Assembly: GCF_011077955.1 (NCBI RefSeq)
Contig: NZ_JAALBX010000002.1
Span: forward strand, 310,001 to 374,000
Reading direction: 5' to 3'
Length of the DNA stretch: 64,000 bases
Source: Citrobacter freundii
Lineage (GTDB): Bacteria; Pseudomonadota; Gammaproteobacteria; Enterobacterales; Enterobacteriaceae
Below the pieces are notes generated by a model. The model had not been told where the DNA came from and did not search any database. It was given only the letters and a program-made list of their open reading frames with translations. Below are positions 18,910 to 29,150 of the stretch, piece after piece (position 1 is the first letter of the stretch; each line of letters starts with the position of its first letter). A program made the translations under genes and the position numbers.

Positions 18910-19551
18910 TTAACGCTGGGTTTCCAGCCAGTCGTCTAACGTAAATAGCGTCGCGCCTTGGGCCGCCATTTCCATAAACGCATGCGCGCTGTCCTGCGGA
19001 TTGAGGTTTACGCCCCGGCAGCCGTCGGTTATCACATTCACCGTATAACCAAGCGCCAGTGCATCCAGCACCGTGAACTTAACGCAATAATCCGTTGCAA
19101 GCCCCATAATAATCAACTCTTTAATACCGTGATGGCGTAGCCACTCATCCAGCGCGGTTTTCTGGCGATGCTCGTTATCAAAAAAAGCGCTATAGCTGTC
19201 GATAAGCGGGTTTTCGCCTTTTTGAAAAACGGCATCAATGGCTTTTTGATTCAGCAATGGATGCAGTTCAGCGCCCGGCGTCAACTGAATACAGTGATCC
19301 GGCCACCAGGTTTGCGGATAACCATCGAGTTCACCCTCGGTAAACGGCTCGGCATGCTGTTGGCTTGCGAAACTGCCATGATTTGCCGGATGCCAGTCCT
19401 GACTGGCTACCACCGCATCGCCACGCGCGCGACTCCAGTCGATCATCTGGTTGGCGATATCCACCGTACTGTCGCCCTCAGCCACAGCCAGTGCGCCGCC
19501 CGCGCAAAAATCATTTTGCAGATCCACTAACAGCAAAGCGCGTTGCGTCAT
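18910..19551 (-). CDS. pncA: Nicotinamidase
   Basis: A 213-residue cytoplasmic hydrolase converting nicotinamide to nicotinate for NAD salvage. Landmarks are the catalytic Asp in LVDLQNDFC (about residue 10), the metal-binding DWHPANHGSF (residues 52-61), and the nucleophile Cys in ATDYCVKFT (about residue 156). I chose the ATG at 19551 (MTQRALLLVDLQ) for the family length; a start at 19569 would overlap the end of ansA. It is the downstream gene of an ansA-pncA pair, ten bases after ansA, as in E. coli. Confidence 0.95.
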   Translation of the reverse strand: MTQRALLLVDLQNDFCAGGALAVAEGDSTVDIANQMIDWSRARGDAVVASQDWHPANHGSFASQQHAEPFTEGELDGYPQTWWPDHCIQLTPGAELHPLLNQKAIDAVFQKGENPLIDSYSAFFDNEHRQKTALDEWLRHHGIKELIIMGLATDYCVKFTVLDALALGYTVNVITDGCRGVNLNPQDSAHAFMEMAAQGATLFTLDDWLETQR

Positions 19552-19561
19552 TATCGTTACG

Positions 19562-20578
19562 TTATTCATCTGGCGTGAGCTCCCCGCGCAGGTTTTGCAT
19601 CATCGCGTCACGTATCGCCGATGTGCTTAAATTTTGGCTTAACAGAAAATGCAGTTTCGTCAACGTGGCTTCTACGGTCATATCGAACCCGCCAATGACG
19701 CCAGCTTTAGCAAGCGCGTTCCCGGTGGCATAACCGCCCATATTCACTTTGCCGGACATGCACTGGGTGAGGTTAACCACCACAATTCCGCGTTCGCTCG
19801 CTTTCTGCAACTCTTTTAAAAACTCCTGATTTTGCGGCGCGTTGCCCACACCATACGAGCGCAGGATCAGCGCTTTTACGGGTTGGCGCAGGAAGTTGCG
19901 CACCACATCGGCGGAGATGCCTGGATAAATCGTCACCACCCCAATGGGCTGCGGCGTAATGGGGTGAACGATAAGCGGCCCGTCGCCATGCGGCGCGGCA
20001 GGCGTATTGAGCTTACGGATGTGGATCCCGGCCTCCAGCAGCGGCGAGAGGTTAGGCGAGGCGAAGGCATTAAAACCATCAGCATGGGCTTTCGTGGTGC
20101 GGTTGCCACGATACAGGCAGTTGTTAAAAAACAGCGTGACTTCATTAATGGGATAATTTGCCGCCACATACAGCGCGTTTAACAGATTGATTTGCCCGTC
20201 AGAGCGCAATTCGGCGAGGGGGATCTGCGAGCCGGTCACAATAACCGGTTTACTCAAGTTTTCCAGCATAAACGACAGCGCAGAGGCGGTGAACGCCATG
20301 GTGTCGGTGCCATGCAGGATCACAAAACCGTCGTACTGATCGTAATGGTCTTTGATATCGTCAGCGATGTGTTGCCAGTCTTCCGGCGTCATGTCCGATG
20401 AATCCATTAGCGGCTGGTATTCATGGATAGTGAAGTCGGGCATTTCCTGGCGATGGAACTCGGGCATCAGCGCCAGTTGACGTTGCAAGTGGCCGGAGAC
20501 AGGTATGTAACCTTGTTCGGAACGCTGCATACCGATGGTACCGCCGGTATAGGCAACGTAAATCGATTTTTTAGACAT
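19562..20578 (-). CDS. ansA: Cytoplasmic L-asparaginase I
   Basis: A 338-residue enzyme hydrolysing L-asparagine to aspartate and ammonia, the same length as E. coli AnsA. It has the first catalytic threonine in YTGGTIGM (about residue 14), the second in HGTDTMAFTA (about residue 91), and the SQIPLAELRSDG loop with the conserved Lys/Asp region. No signal peptide, so the cytoplasmic low-affinity isoenzyme. First gene of the ansA-pncA unit. Confidence 0.96.
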   Translation of the reverse strand: MSKKSIYVAYTGGTIGMQRSEQGYIPVSGHLQRQLALMPEFHRQEMPDFTIHEYQPLMDSSDMTPEDWQHIADDIKDHYDQYDGFVILHGTDTMAFTASALSFMLENLSKPVIVTGSQIPLAELRSDGQINLLNALYVAANYPINEVTLFFNNCLYRGNRTTKAHADGFNAFASPNLSPLLEAGIHIRKLNTPAAPHGDGPLIVHPITPQPIGVVTIYPGISADVVRNFLRQPVKALILRSYGVGNAPQNQEFLKELQKASERGIVVVNLTQCMSGKVNMGGYATGNALAKAGVIGGFDMTVEATLTKLHFLLSQNLSTSAIRDAMMQNLRGELTPDE

Positions 20579-20640
20579 GGTGTTGAGTTCGTTATGAATA
20601 AACCAAAAGATTATATCGACGCTTACGCCTAATTGCCCTC

Positions 20641-20665
20641 AAAAAAAGCCCGGCATCGCCGGGCT
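20641..20665 (-). terminator. Terminator after sppA
   Basis: On the minus strand the stem AGCCCGGC / GCCGGGCT is followed by seven T; it separates sppA from ansA. Confidence 0.92.
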
Positions 20666-20673
20666 TGAGGAGA

Positions 20674-22524
20674 TTAGCGAACGTCGCCGCACGTCAAACA
20701 GAAGGCGTAACGGTGTTGAGGATCGTTAAACGCCGCCAGTTTATCGGTCTCGGTTTTCACCTGGCTTGCCGCCTGGATAACTGGTGCGGGAATGTACGCC
20801 TGTAAGGCTTCGGGCAACATCGCGCGCACGGAGCCCGTCATGCTGGCAAACAGCGTATCCATAAAGGTCGGCTCATCCTGATAAAACTCAGCATGCCACT
20901 GTTTGAGTTTCGCAAGCTCTGCCGCTTTTTTCAGCGCGTCGTCGAAATCACCTAAGCTGTCCACCAGACCATTGGCTTTGGCATCCTGGCCCGTCCAGAC
21001 GTGACCCTGCGCGATACTGTCTATCTGCTGCGGGGTTTTGTGGCGCGACTGCGCAACCAGATTTATAAAGCGCTGATAGCCGTTCTCGATAGTCAGTTGC
21101 ATCAACTGCTGCACTTCCTGCGGCAGCGCCTTAGTCACAGAGACATCGGCCAGCGAGGACGTCGCCACGCCATCGGTATGCACGCCAATGGCGCTCAGGC
21201 TGTCTTCCACGGTATTGATAACGCCAAAGATGCCAATAGAGCCGGTAAGCGTGCTCGGGTTCGCCATGATGTAATTGGCAGGGGTTGAAATCCAGTAACC
21301 ACCGGATGCCGCCATACCGCCCATAGAAACCACCACCGGTTTACCCGCCGCTTTCGCCGCCGCCAGTTCTTCACGAATGACTTCAGAGGCAGACACGCTG
21401 CCGCCTGGGCTGTTAACCCGCAGAACAATCGCTTTCACTTTGGCGTCAAGGCGCGCTTCACGAATTTGGGCAGCAGTGGTATCGCCGCCCACATTGCCCG
21501 GCGTTTCTTCACCGTCCATGATGGCGCCATTAGCAAACACAACGGCAACCGCATCGCCCTGTTTCGACGGTTTATTCAACTGATAATCGTAAATGCTGGT
21601 GGCGCTGTAGTTTTTCTGTTCTTTACTCCAGCCAAACTGTTTCACCAGTGATTTTTCTACCTCGGCGCTGGAGCCGAGCGCATCCACCAGTTTATTGTCC
21701 AGCGCGTATTTTGCCGTATCGCCGCCGTTTTGCTGTAAACCGGCAAGCAAGGCCGCCGCACCCGGGAACACCTGGTCTGGCTGAATCTGACGGTTTGCCG
21801 CAATGGTCGCGAGATAGTTCTGCCACAGCTCGCCAATCCAGCGGCTGTCTGCTTCACGCGCTTCTGGCGACATATTGTCACGTAAAAACGGCTCTACTGC
21901 TGATTTATAGGTACCGACCCGGAACACATGGGTTGAAACTTTAAGTTTCTCAAGCAGCGATTTGTAATAAAGGCCGTTAGTCGCAAAACCGTGCAAATCC
22001 ACGGTGCCCTGCGGAGAGAGCCAAATTTTATTGGCGAAACTTGCCAGATAATATTGGCCCTGGCTGTAGCTGTCTCCCGTCGCAACGATAGGTTTGCCGC
22101 TGTCACGGAATTCGCGCAGCGCCTTGCCGATATACTGCATGGACGGCTGGTCGGCCCCGGCGAAATCACGTAAATCGAGCACGATCCCGGTAATGTTGCG
22201 GTCGTCTTTTGCCTGACGAATCGCGTCGACAATATCGAACAGCGAGTTCTCCTGCAGGCGATCCGTTGAGGCCCCGAACAACTGACGACCAATAACCCCA
22301 AGCTTATTGCTGACCGACGGCTTATCGACCACCACGCCGCTGATATCCAGCAGCAACGCGCCGCGTGACGGTTCGGAAGAGGAATTGCTCATCTGCAACC
22401 AAATACCGACGCCTACCAGCACTAAAAGGATAAAGAAAAGGTTAAGCACCAGTTCCCTGATGAAATTAAGCAGACGCCAGGTCCACTTGAAAAAACCGGC
22501 AATAATTCGCCAAAGGGTGCGCAT
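20674..22524 (-). CDS. sppA: Signal peptide peptidase A (protease IV)
   Basis: A 616-residue inner-membrane serine protease that degrades cleaved signal peptides on the periplasmic side. A single TM lies at about residues 28-46 ([17 protein letters not shown]). The tandem S49 repeats carry the two halves of the Ser/Lys dyad: the general-base Lys in [13 protein letters not shown] (about residue 209) and the nucleophile Ser in [11 protein letters not shown] (about residue 407). The start [11 protein letters not shown] at 22524 matches E. coli; an upstream frame start at 22566 adds 14 residues without support. Ends at a strong terminator. Confidence 0.96.
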   Translation of the reverse strand: MRTLWRIIAGFFKWTWRLLNFIRELVLNLFFILLVLVGVGIWLQMSNSSSEPSRGALLLDISGVVVDKPSVSNKLGVIGRQLFGASTDRLQENSLFDIVDAIRQAKDDRNITGIVLDLRDFAGADQPSMQYIGKALREFRDSGKPIVATGDSYSQGQYYLASFANKIWLSPQGTVDLHGFATNGLYYKSLLEKLKVSTHVFRVGTYKSAVEPFLRDNMSPEAREADSRWIGELWQNYLATIAANRQIQPDQVFPGAAALLAGLQQNGGDTAKYALDNKLVDALGSSAEVEKSLVKQFGWSKEQKNYSATSIYDYQLNKPSKQGDAVAVVFANGAIMDGEETPGNVGGDTTAAQIREARLDAKVKAIVLRVNSPGGSVSASEVIREELAAAKAAGKPVVVSMGGMAASGGYWISTPANYIMANPSTLTGSIGIFGVINTVEDSLSAIGVHTDGVATSSLADVSVTKALPQEVQQLMQLTIENGYQRFINLVAQSRHKTPQQIDSIAQGHVWTGQDAKANGLVDSLGDFDDALKKAAELAKLKQWHAEFYQDEPTFMDTLFASMTGSVRAMLPEALQAYIPAPVIQAASQVKTETDKLAAFNDPQHRYAFCLTCGDVR

Positions 22525-22788
22525 GTGTTCTCCCTGAAGGGTGTTTAACAGGATCCCGGTTCGCAATGTGCGAAACGATTTGCAAGAAGGGTATCCTAAT
22601 TTTGCGGATCGCGCATGTCAGTAGCAATCTCCCGCTAAGCTGTAACAAATTTAGGGCATGTGTTAACGTTGTGTATAAATGCCTGTGATACCTGACAATG
22701 TCGCTGTGGTGGCAAAACCCGGCTTGCGGTCTCGCCTTTAGCCAGCAGCACGAATTATTGTGGGTACACATCACTGATGGAGCCAAAA

Positions 22789-23340
22789 ATGGATGCATTA
22801 GAACTCTTGGTAAATCGCCGCAGCGCCTCGCGCCTGGCAGAGCCTGCGCCGCAGGGCGAGGCACGAGAAAATATCATTCGCGCTGGAATGCGCGCGCCGG
22901 ATCACGGCACGTTGCAGCCATGGCACTTTTTTATGATTGAAGGGGAAGGGCGCGAGCGTTTCAGTCAGTTGCTGGAACGTGCGGCGCGTGACGCCGGGCT
23001 TGATGAAAAAGCCATTGAGAAAGCGCGCAGCGGTCCATTTCGCGCGCCTTTGATAATCACCATCGTTGCGAAATGCGAAACGCACCCAAAAGTACCGCAA
23101 TGGGAGCAACTGCTCTCTGCGGGTTGCGCGGTGATGGCCATGCAAATGGCGGCGCTGGCGCAAGGCTTTAACGGGATCTGGCGCAGCGGCCCGATGACCG
23201 ATGATCCCCAGGTGCGTGAAGCGTTTGGATGCCGGGAACAGGATAAAATCGTCGGTTTTCTCTACCTCGGCACCCCGCAGTTGAAAGCGTCCACCACCAT
23301 CAGCGTGCCGGACACCTCGCCTTTCGTCACTCATTTCTGA
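22789..23340 (+). CDS. ydjA: Nitroreductase-family protein YdjA
   Basis: A 183-residue FMN-dependent oxidoreductase of the minimal nitroreductase group, matching E. coli YdjA ([64 protein letters not shown]). The conserved RRS and APD segments bind flavin phosphate. The physiological substrate is not known. I chose ATG 22789 for the family start rather than the Met four codons earlier. It stands between sppA (divergent) and selD, separated from selD by an ERIC-like repeat. Confidence 0.93.
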   Translation: MDALELLVNRRSASRLAEPAPQGEARENIIRAGMRAPDHGTLQPWHFFMIEGEGRERFSQLLERAARDAGLDEKAIEKARSGPFRAPLIITIVAKCETHPKVPQWEQLLSAGCAVMAMQMAALAQGFNGIWRSGPMTDDPQVREAFGCREQDKIVGFLYLGTPQLKASTTISVPDTSPFVTHF

Positions 23341-23428
23341 GCCTGACCTGCAAAACTGTCTGGATTGTGAGCGAAAGCCTCGCAATTCAGACGGGCCTAC
23401 TTACCTCCTGCCGGTTCTGGCGCTACCA

Positions 23429-23545
23429 TATACCCGTCATACTTCATGCTACAGGCGCGCTGGCTTAACCTCAGTGGCTTATTGATGTAAGCGCCTGCCT
23501 CTCGCAGCGCCGCCGCCTTCCTGTAGCAGGAACTATTTAGGGTAG
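23429..23545. repeat. ERIC (IRU) intergenic repeat
   Basis: The stretch starts TATACCCGTCATACTTC, continues GCTACAGGCGCGCTGGCTT and CTTATTGATGTAAGCGCCTG, and ends CGCCGCCTTCCTG...TATTTAGGGTA. This is the layout of the roughly 127-bp enterobacterial ERIC/IRU palindrome, with matching inverted ends TACCC/GGGTA. A few positions differ from the consensus. It sits in the ydjA-selD gap, so transcripts through it would carry a long hairpin. Confidence 0.8.
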
Positions 23546-23592
23546 AGACACCCTGTATGGCAAGAAGCGTCAACAATCGACAGGAGATGTCC

Positions 23593-24633
23593 ATGAACGA
23601 AGCTATTCGCTTGACCCAGTACAGCCACGGCGCAGGATGCGGCTGTAAAATTTCCCCGAAAGTGCTCGAAACAATTCTGCACAGCAATCAGGCCAAATTT
23701 ATCGACCCGCAATTACTGGTGGGGAATGAAACCCGTGATGATGCCGCAGTTTACGATCTGGGAAACGGCACCTGCGTCATCAGCACCACCGACTTCTTTA
23801 TGCCGATTGTTGATGACCCGTTCGATTTTGGGCGCATTGCTGCCACTAATGCCATTAGCGATATTTTCGCCATGGGCGGCAAGCCAATTATGGCTATCGC
23901 GATCCTGGGCTGGCCGGTCGAAAAACTCGCCCCTGAAATCGCCGCACAGGTGATTGAAGGCGGTCGCCATGCCTGCCAGGAAGCGGGGATTGCGCTGGCG
24001 GGGGGGCACTCCATTGATGCGCCAGAGCCGATTTTCGGCCTGGCGGTCACAGGCGTAGTGCCTACCGAGCGGGTTAAACGTAACAGCACCGCGACGGCGG
24101 GCTGCAAACTGTATCTCACCAAACCGCTGGGAATTGGCGTGCTCACCACCGCCGGTAAAAAAAACCTGCTGCGCGAAGAACACGCCGGTCTTGCGACGGA
24201 AGTAATGTGCCAGATGAACAAAGCCGGTGCCGATTTCGCTAACATCGAGGGCGTAAAAGCCATGACCGACGTGACAGGGTTCGGTCTGTTAGGGCATTTG
24301 AGCGAAGTGTGCCAGGGCGCGGGTCTGCAGGCGGAAATCTGGTATCAGGACGTGCCGAAACTGCCGGGCGTGGAAGAGTACATCGCCAAAGGGTGCGCGC
24401 CGGGCGGGAGCGGGCGCAACTTCGCAAGCTACGGCCATTTGATGGGCGATATGCCGCCGCACTGGCGTGACTTGCTTTGCGATCCGCAAACTTCCGGCGG
24501 CCTGCTGCTCGCGGTCGAACCTGGCGCTGAACGCGATGTAGCGGAAGTGGCCGCTCGTCATGGCATTACCCTGACTGCGATCGGCGAACTGAAAACCGCC
24601 CGCGGCGGACGCCCGATGATCGAGATCCGCTAA
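23593..24633 (+). CDS. selD: Selenide, water dikinase (selenophosphate synthase)
   Basis: A 346-residue enzyme making selenophosphate from selenide and ATP for selenocysteine and selenouridine synthesis. It has the N-terminal [10 protein letters not shown] with the essential Cys and Lys (about residues 16-19; some bacteria use Sec at this position, here it is Cys), the DDAAVYDLG and [13 protein letters not shown]/Mg motifs and [10 protein letters not shown] near the C-terminus. ATG 23593 is preceded by CAGGAG with six-base spacing. It is followed after four bases by topB, so the two genes are an operon, as in E. coli. Confidence 0.96.
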   Translation: MNEAIRLTQYSHGAGCGCKISPKVLETILHSNQAKFIDPQLLVGNETRDDAAVYDLGNGTCVISTTDFFMPIVDDPFDFGRIAATNAISDIFAMGGKPIMAIAILGWPVEKLAPEIAAQVIEGGRHACQEAGIALAGGHSIDAPEPIFGLAVTGVVPTERVKRNSTATAGCKLYLTKPLGIGVLTTAGKKNLLREEHAGLATEVMCQMNKAGADFANIEGVKAMTDVTGFGLLGHLSEVCQGAGLQAEIWYQDVPKLPGVEEYIAKGCAPGGSGRNFASYGHLMGDMPPHWRDLLCDPQTSGGLLLAVEPGAERDVAEVAARHGITLTAIGELKTARGGRPMIEIR

Positions 24634-24637
24634 CACA

Positions 24638-26581
24638 ATGCGGTTATTTATTGCCGAAAAGCCGAGCCTTGCCCGCGCCATTGCCGATGTGCTGCCAAAG
24701 CCCCACCGGCGTGGCGATGGTTTTATCGCCTGCGGCAACGATCAGGTGGTGACCTGGTGCGTCGGGCACTTGCTTGAGCAGGCGCAGCCGGATGTCTATG
24801 ACAGCCGCTACGCCCGCTGGAACCTGGCCGATTTACCCATTGTCCCGCAAAAATGGCAGCTCCAGCCGCGCCCGTCGGTGGCGAAACAGCTTAACGTCAT
24901 TAAAAAGCTGCTTGCCGATGCCAGTGAGATCGTTCACGCCGGAGACCCGGATCGTGAAGGACAACTGCTGGTGGATGAGGTGCTGGATTATCTGGCGCTT
25001 GCGGCAGATAAGCGCAAGCAGGTGCAGCGGTGCCTGATAAACGACCTCAACCCACAGGCGGTGGAGCGCGCTATTTCGCGGCTGCGCTCCAATAGCGAGT
25101 TCGTGCCGCTTTGCGTCTCGGCGCTCGCCCGCGCCCGCGCCGACTGGTTGTATGGCATTAATATGACCCGCGCCTGGACGCTGCTTGGCCGCAACGCCGG
25201 CTATCAGGGCGTGCTCTCGGTCGGGCGGGTGCAAACGCCGGTGCTGGGGCTGGTGGTGCGTCGCGATGAAGAGATAGAAAACTTCGTCGCCAAAGACTAC
25301 TTCGAAGTAAAAGCGCATATCGTCACCGGGAAGGACGAACGCTTTGTGGCAATGTGGCAGCCGAGCGAAGCCTGCGAGCCGCATCAGGACGAAGAGGGGC
25401 GCTTGCTCAATCGGGCGTTGGCGGAGCATGTGATTAAGCGTATTGAAGGTAAGCCCGCAGACGTCACCGCCTATGCCGACAAGCGCGAAAGCGAACCCGC
25501 GCCGCTGCCGTTTTCACTTTCATCGCTGCAAATCGACGCCGCCAAACGCTATGGGCTAAGTGCCCAGAACGTACTCGATATCTGCCAGAAACTGTATGAA
25601 ACCCATAAACTGATTACCTATCCACGTTCTGACAGCCGTTATCTGCCAGAGGAGCATTTCGCCGGGCGTCACGCTGTGATAAATGCCATCAGTGTGCACG
25701 CCAAAGATTTACTCCCGCAGCCTGCGGTGAACACGGATATTCGAAACCGCTGTTGGGATGACAAAAAAGTGGATGCCCACCACGCCATCATCCCCACGGC
25801 ACGCAGTTCATCGGTGTCGCTCTCGCAGGATGAGTCGCGAATCTACAACCTGATCGCGCGTCAGTATCTGATGCAATTCTGCGCCGATGCGGTGTTTCGC
25901 AAATGCACCATTGAGCTTGATATCGCCGGCGGGAAGTTTATCGCGAAGGCGCGTTTTCTGGCGGAAGCCGGTTGGCGCACGCTGCTTGGCTCGAAAGAGC
26001 GCGATGAGGATAACGATGGCACACCGCTGCCGGTGGTGGCGAAAGGCGATCGGTTATTGTGCGAGCATGGCGAAGTGGTGGAGCGGCAAACTCAGCCGCC
26101 GCGCCACTTCACCGATGCGACGCTGCTTTCCGCCATGACCGGGATTGCCCGTTTCGTGCAGGATAAAGAGCTGAAAAAAATCCTGCGCGCCACGGATGGT
26201 TTAGGTACTGAAGCAACGCGTGCCGGGATTATCGAACTGCTGTTTAAACGCAGCTTCCTGGTAAAGAAGGGGCGCTCAATCCACGCGACCGAAGCGGGGC
26301 GCGCGCTGATTCATTCGCTTCCCGAGCAGGCCGCAAGACCGGATATGACCGCGCACTGGGAATCGGTGCTGACGCAAATCAGTGAAAAACAGCGCCGCTA
26401 CCAGGACTTTATGGAGCCGCTGGTGCAAACCCTGTTTTCGCTCATTGATCAGGCGCGTGTCACGCCGGTTCGTCAGTTCCGGGGCCTGATTGCGCCAAAG
26501 GCCAAAGCAGAAGGCAAGGCACGCTTTACCAAACGGAAAAAGAAACCCGATGCGCCATCTTCTCAAAATGCAGCGGGCTAA
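24638..26581 (+). CDS. topB: DNA topoisomerase III
   Basis: A 647-residue type IA topoisomerase that decatenates DNA and resolves recombination or replication intermediates. The Toprim domain is at the N-terminus ([17 protein letters not shown], and [15 protein letters not shown] with its acidic metal site at about residue 103). The catalytic tyrosine is in [12 protein letters not shown] near residue 328. The C-terminal tail is short and basic ([14 protein letters not shown]) and lacks zinc fingers, as in E. coli TopB (653 residues). Coupled to selD. Confidence 0.96.
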   Translation: MRLFIAEKPSLARAIADVLPKPHRRGDGFIACGNDQVVTWCVGHLLEQAQPDVYDSRYARWNLADLPIVPQKWQLQPRPSVAKQLNVIKKLLADASEIVHAGDPDREGQLLVDEVLDYLALAADKRKQVQRCLINDLNPQAVERAISRLRSNSEFVPLCVSALARARADWLYGINMTRAWTLLGRNAGYQGVLSVGRVQTPVLGLVVRRDEEIENFVAKDYFEVKAHIVTGKDERFVAMWQPSEACEPHQDEEGRLLNRALAEHVIKRIEGKPADVTAYADKRESEPAPLPFSLSSLQIDAAKRYGLSAQNVLDICQKLYETHKLITYPRSDSRYLPEEHFAGRHAVINAISVHAKDLLPQPAVNTDIRNRCWDDKKVDAHHAIIPTARSSSVSLSQDESRIYNLIARQYLMQFCADAVFRKCTIELDIAGGKFIAKARFLAEAGWRTLLGSKERDEDNDGTPLPVVAKGDRLLCEHGEVVERQTQPPRHFTDATLLSAMTGIARFVQDKELKKILRATDGLGTEATRAGIIELLFKRSFLVKKGRSIHATEAGRALIHSLPEQAARPDMTAHWESVLTQISEKQRRYQDFMEPLVQTLFSLIDQARVTPVRQFRGLIAPKAKAEGKARFTKRKKKPDAPSSQNAAG

Positions 26582-26642
26582 TCCCTGGGAAAAGGGTGCC
26601 CGGTTATACTGACGCGGCTATTTTCATCACACGGAGTGAATC

Positions 26643-26819
26643 ATGGAAAACGACGCGAAGGTATTGCAACTGATGGCTGAGGCAGGGAAACCCGTCTCGG
26701 CGGGCGAAATAGAGAAAAGTAGCGGTCTGGCCCGCAAAGATATCGACAAAGCGTTTAAGCGCCTTAAGGAGCAGGGGAAGATTGTCTCCCCGGTTCGCTG
26801 TAAATGGCAGCCAGCCTGA
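26643..26819 (+). CDS. Small winged-helix-like protein
   Basis: A 58-residue protein starting MENDAKVLQLMAEAGKPVSA and ending CKWQPA, 61 bases after topB, with an ACGGAG site seven bases before the ATG. The pattern (helix, GKPVSAGEIEKSSGL turn-helix, KDIDKAFKRLKEQG recognition helix, then a strand pair IVSPVRCKW) is that of a minimal winged helix-turn-helix DNA-binding fold. In E. coli ynjI occupies this position. No partner or target is known to me. The strong terminator downstream suggests its own or a topB-linked transcript. Confidence 0.75.
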   Translation: MENDAKVLQLMAEAGKPVSAGEIEKSSGLARKDIDKAFKRLKEQGKIVSPVRCKWQPA

Positions 26820-26827
26820 AACCCTTA

Positions 26828-26860
26828 TGCCGCCTGCCTTTGCGCAGGCGGCATTGTTTT
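26828..26860 (+). terminator. Terminator between the small wHTH gene and gdhA
   Basis: A ten-base perfect stem TGCCGCCTGC / GCAGGCGGCA with a six-base loop, followed by TTGTTTTT on the plus strand. Confidence 0.9.
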
Positions 26861-28203
26861 TAAATCACGCCCTGAGCAAACATTGCATCGGCCACTTTGA
26901 CGAATCCGGCGATATTCGCGCCGCGCACGTAGTTCACCTGGTTTTCCTGCTCGCCCCATTCCACGCACGACTTATGAATGTCCAGCATGATGTGATGCAG
27001 TCGGGCATCCACTTTTTCCGCTTTCCAGCCCATGCGCGCGGCGTTCTGCGCCATTTCAAGGCCTGATGTCGCCACACCGCCCGCGTTGGCAGCTTTGCCG
27101 GGAGCAAACAGCACCCCTGCTTCAAGGAAAAGATCGGTGGCTTCAATGGTGGTAGGCATGTTCGCGCCTTCGGCAACCGCTTTTACGCCGTTGTCGATAA
27201 GCGTACGGGCACCCTGGATGTCCAGTTCGTTCTGCGTGGCGCAGGGGAGCGCGATATCGACCGGTACGCCCCACGGCTGTTTCCCTTCCAGATAGGTCAA
27301 CCCAAACTCGCGTGCGTAATCGGCGACGCGCCCGTCGCGGCTCGCTTTGATTTCACACAGGCGGCTTAATTTTTCCGGCGTGAATCCGGCTTCATCGACG
27401 ACGGTGCCGTTAGAGTCCGAGGCGGTAATCACGCGCGCGCCAAACGCCATGGCTTTTTCAATGGCGTATTGCGCCACGTTACCGGAGCCCGATACGGCAA
27501 CCCGCATCCCTTCCAGACCGAGACCATGCTGTTTTAGCATGGCATCCACAAAATAAATTAATCCATAACCGGTGGCTTCCGGGCGGATCAGACTGCCGCC
27601 AAACGACAGGCCTTTGCCGGTAAATACGCACGCGGTGTTGTTAGAAAGCTTCTTCATCATGCCGGCCATATAGCCCACTTCACGGCCACCCACGCCGATA
27701 TCGCCCGCAGGAACATCGGTGTCTGCGCCCAGATGACGATACAGTTCGGTCATCAGCGACTGGCAAAAACGCATGATTTCGCCATCACTCTTTCCTTTCG
27801 GATCGAAATCGCTGCCGCCTTTACCGCCACCCATAGGCAGGGTGGTCAGCGCGTTTTTAAAGGTTTGCTCGAAGCCCAGGAACTTTAAAATCGACAGATT
27901 CACCGTCGGGTGAAAACGCATCCCGCCCTTAAAAGGGCCGATGGCGGAGCTGAACTGGACGCGCCATGCGCGATTCACCTGCACCTGGTTGTGGTCATCC
28001 ACCCATACCACGCGAAATTGAATAACGCGTTCCGGTTCGACCAGACGCTCCAGTAAGGCATGGTTGCGATAGCGCGGGTTCTGCTCGATAAACGGCCACA
28101 GCGTGGTCATGACCTCACGTACGGCCTGAGCGAATTCCACCTGGTGCGGATCGCGAGCTGCAACGGTATTGAGAAAGTGCGAAAGTGAATATGTCTGTCC
28201 CAT
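26860..28203 (-). CDS. gdhA: NADP-specific glutamate dehydrogenase
   Basis: A 447-residue hexameric enzyme making glutamate from 2-oxoglutarate, ammonium and NADPH, the main ammonium entry route when nitrogen is plentiful. It contains LPMGGGKGGSDFDPKGKS with the catalytic Lys (about residues 122-139), PAGDIGVGGREVG and the VSGSGNVAQYA Rossmann motif (about 238). Of the two ATGs, 28203 (MGQTYSL) matches E. coli MDQTYSL and has better spacing from AGGAG than the one at 28209. Confidence 0.97.
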   Translation of the reverse strand: MGQTYSLSHFLNTVAARDPHQVEFAQAVREVMTTLWPFIEQNPRYRNHALLERLVEPERVIQFRVVWVDDHNQVQVNRAWRVQFSSAIGPFKGGMRFHPTVNLSILKFLGFEQTFKNALTTLPMGGGKGGSDFDPKGKSDGEIMRFCQSLMTELYRHLGADTDVPAGDIGVGGREVGYMAGMMKKLSNNTACVFTGKGLSFGGSLIRPEATGYGLIYFVDAMLKQHGLGLEGMRVAVSGSGNVAQYAIEKAMAFGARVITASDSNGTVVDEAGFTPEKLSRLCEIKASRDGRVADYAREFGLTYLEGKQPWGVPVDIALPCATQNELDIQGARTLIDNGVKAVAEGANMPTTIEATDLFLEAGVLFAPGKAANAGGVATSGLEMAQNAARMGWKAEKVDARLHHIMLDIHKSCVEWGEQENQVNYVRGANIAGFVKVADAMFAQGVI

Positions 28204-28458
28204 GAACATAAGCTCCTGCTATGGATATCTGATTTTATTTGTAATATTTATGCATAACGATGCAACATAAAAGACTATAACATTCACACTTGGTCTAAAA
28301 TCAAGCAAAAATTTAACACCGCAGGGCTTTTTTATCGCCAGCTCATTAGAAAATATGATGGCAAATAAGCAGGTTATTCCTCTCACCGGCTCACGGCTAA
28401 AACGCTATATTATTAGCAACGACGCGGGACTAACCGGGTGAAAAATAAGGAACAGACG

Positions 28459-28731
28459 ATGAAATACCTTCTTATGGCAGGCCTTGCGCTGGTCATGGCA
28501 TTACCGGCTGCGGCGGAGCGTTATCGCCCGGAAGTGGATGTGAATGTGCCTGCGGAAGTCTTCAGTACCGGCGGGTCGCGTCCACAGCACTGCAATCAGT
28601 GCTGTGTTTATCAGGATCAAAACTATTCCGAAGGCGCGGTCATAAAAGCGGAGGGCGTGATGCTGCAATGCCAGCGAGATGATAAAACCCTTAGCACTAA
28701 TCCTCTGGTATGGCGTCGCGTGAAGCCATAA
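28459..28731 (+). CDS. ynjH: DUF1496-family exported protein YnjH
   Basis: A 90-residue protein with a cleavable signal peptide (MKYLLMAGLALVMALPAAA|E). The mature part carries the conserved HCNQCCVYQDQNYSEGAVI and LQCQRDDKTLSTNPLVWRRV, with four cysteines likely to form disulfides in the periplasm. Nearly identical to E. coli YnjH in the C-terminal half; function unknown. ATG 28459 is preceded by AAGGA at nine bases. Its last 35 bases overlap the end of nudG on the opposite strand. Confidence 0.9.
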   Translation: MKYLLMAGLALVMALPAAAERYRPEVDVNVPAEVFSTGGSRPQHCNQCCVYQDQNYSEGAVIKAEGVMLQCQRDDKTLSTNPLVWRRVKP

Positions 28732-29104
28732 AGGCGTCAAGTAACGGGATATCCGCCGGGGCGAGCGGATAATCGCGGGCTTGTTCTGGCGTACACCACG
28801 CCAGCTCGCTGTGACTGAGTAACTGCATCTCACCGCGCCAGTGCGGCACATGCCAGGCGTGAAGGTGGATAATCCGCCCGCTAACCGGGCGAGAATGACT
28901 TGCCACATAGCGTCCGGGGGCGGCGTCGATGGCGAGCTCTTCACGCAATTCGCGAATTAACGCCTGGGTCTGGCTTTCACCTCTTTCAACTTTACCGCCA
29001 GGAAACTCCCACAGCCCGGCCTGATCGCCAGAGGGCGGACGGCAGGCCAGCAGAATCTTCCCGTCGCGCTCAAAAATGGCGGCGACCACATCGATTTCTT
29101 TCAT
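28697..29104 (-). CDS. nudG: CTP/8-oxo-pyrimidine nucleotide pyrophosphohydrolase NudG
   Basis: A 135-residue Nudix hydrolase that removes damaged or unusual pyrimidine nucleoside triphosphates, such as 5-hydroxy-CTP and 5-methyl-dCTP. The Nudix box GGKVERGESQTQALIRELRE (residues 37-56) continues into EL and is complete. The start is the Met at 29104 (MKEIDVVAAIF); upstream codons in the same frame lie in the xthA terminator. Its 3' end overlaps ynjH on the other strand by 35 bases. Confidence 0.94.
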   Translation of the reverse strand: MKEIDVVAAIFERDGKILLACRPPSGDQAGLWEFPGGKVERGESQTQALIRELREELAIDAAPGRYVASHSRPVSGRIIHLHAWHVPHWRGEMQLLSHSELAWCTPEQARDYPLAPADIPLLDAFMASRDAIPED

Positions 29105-29117
29105 TGAAAACCCAGTC

Positions 29118-29142
29118 AAAAGCACCCCGGCAAGCCGGGGCT
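29118..29142 (-). terminator. Terminator after xthA
   Basis: On the minus strand GCCCCGGC-TT-GCCGGGG followed by TGCTTTT; it lies between xthA and nudG. Confidence 0.8.
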
Positions 29143-29150
29143 GGTCAGGA

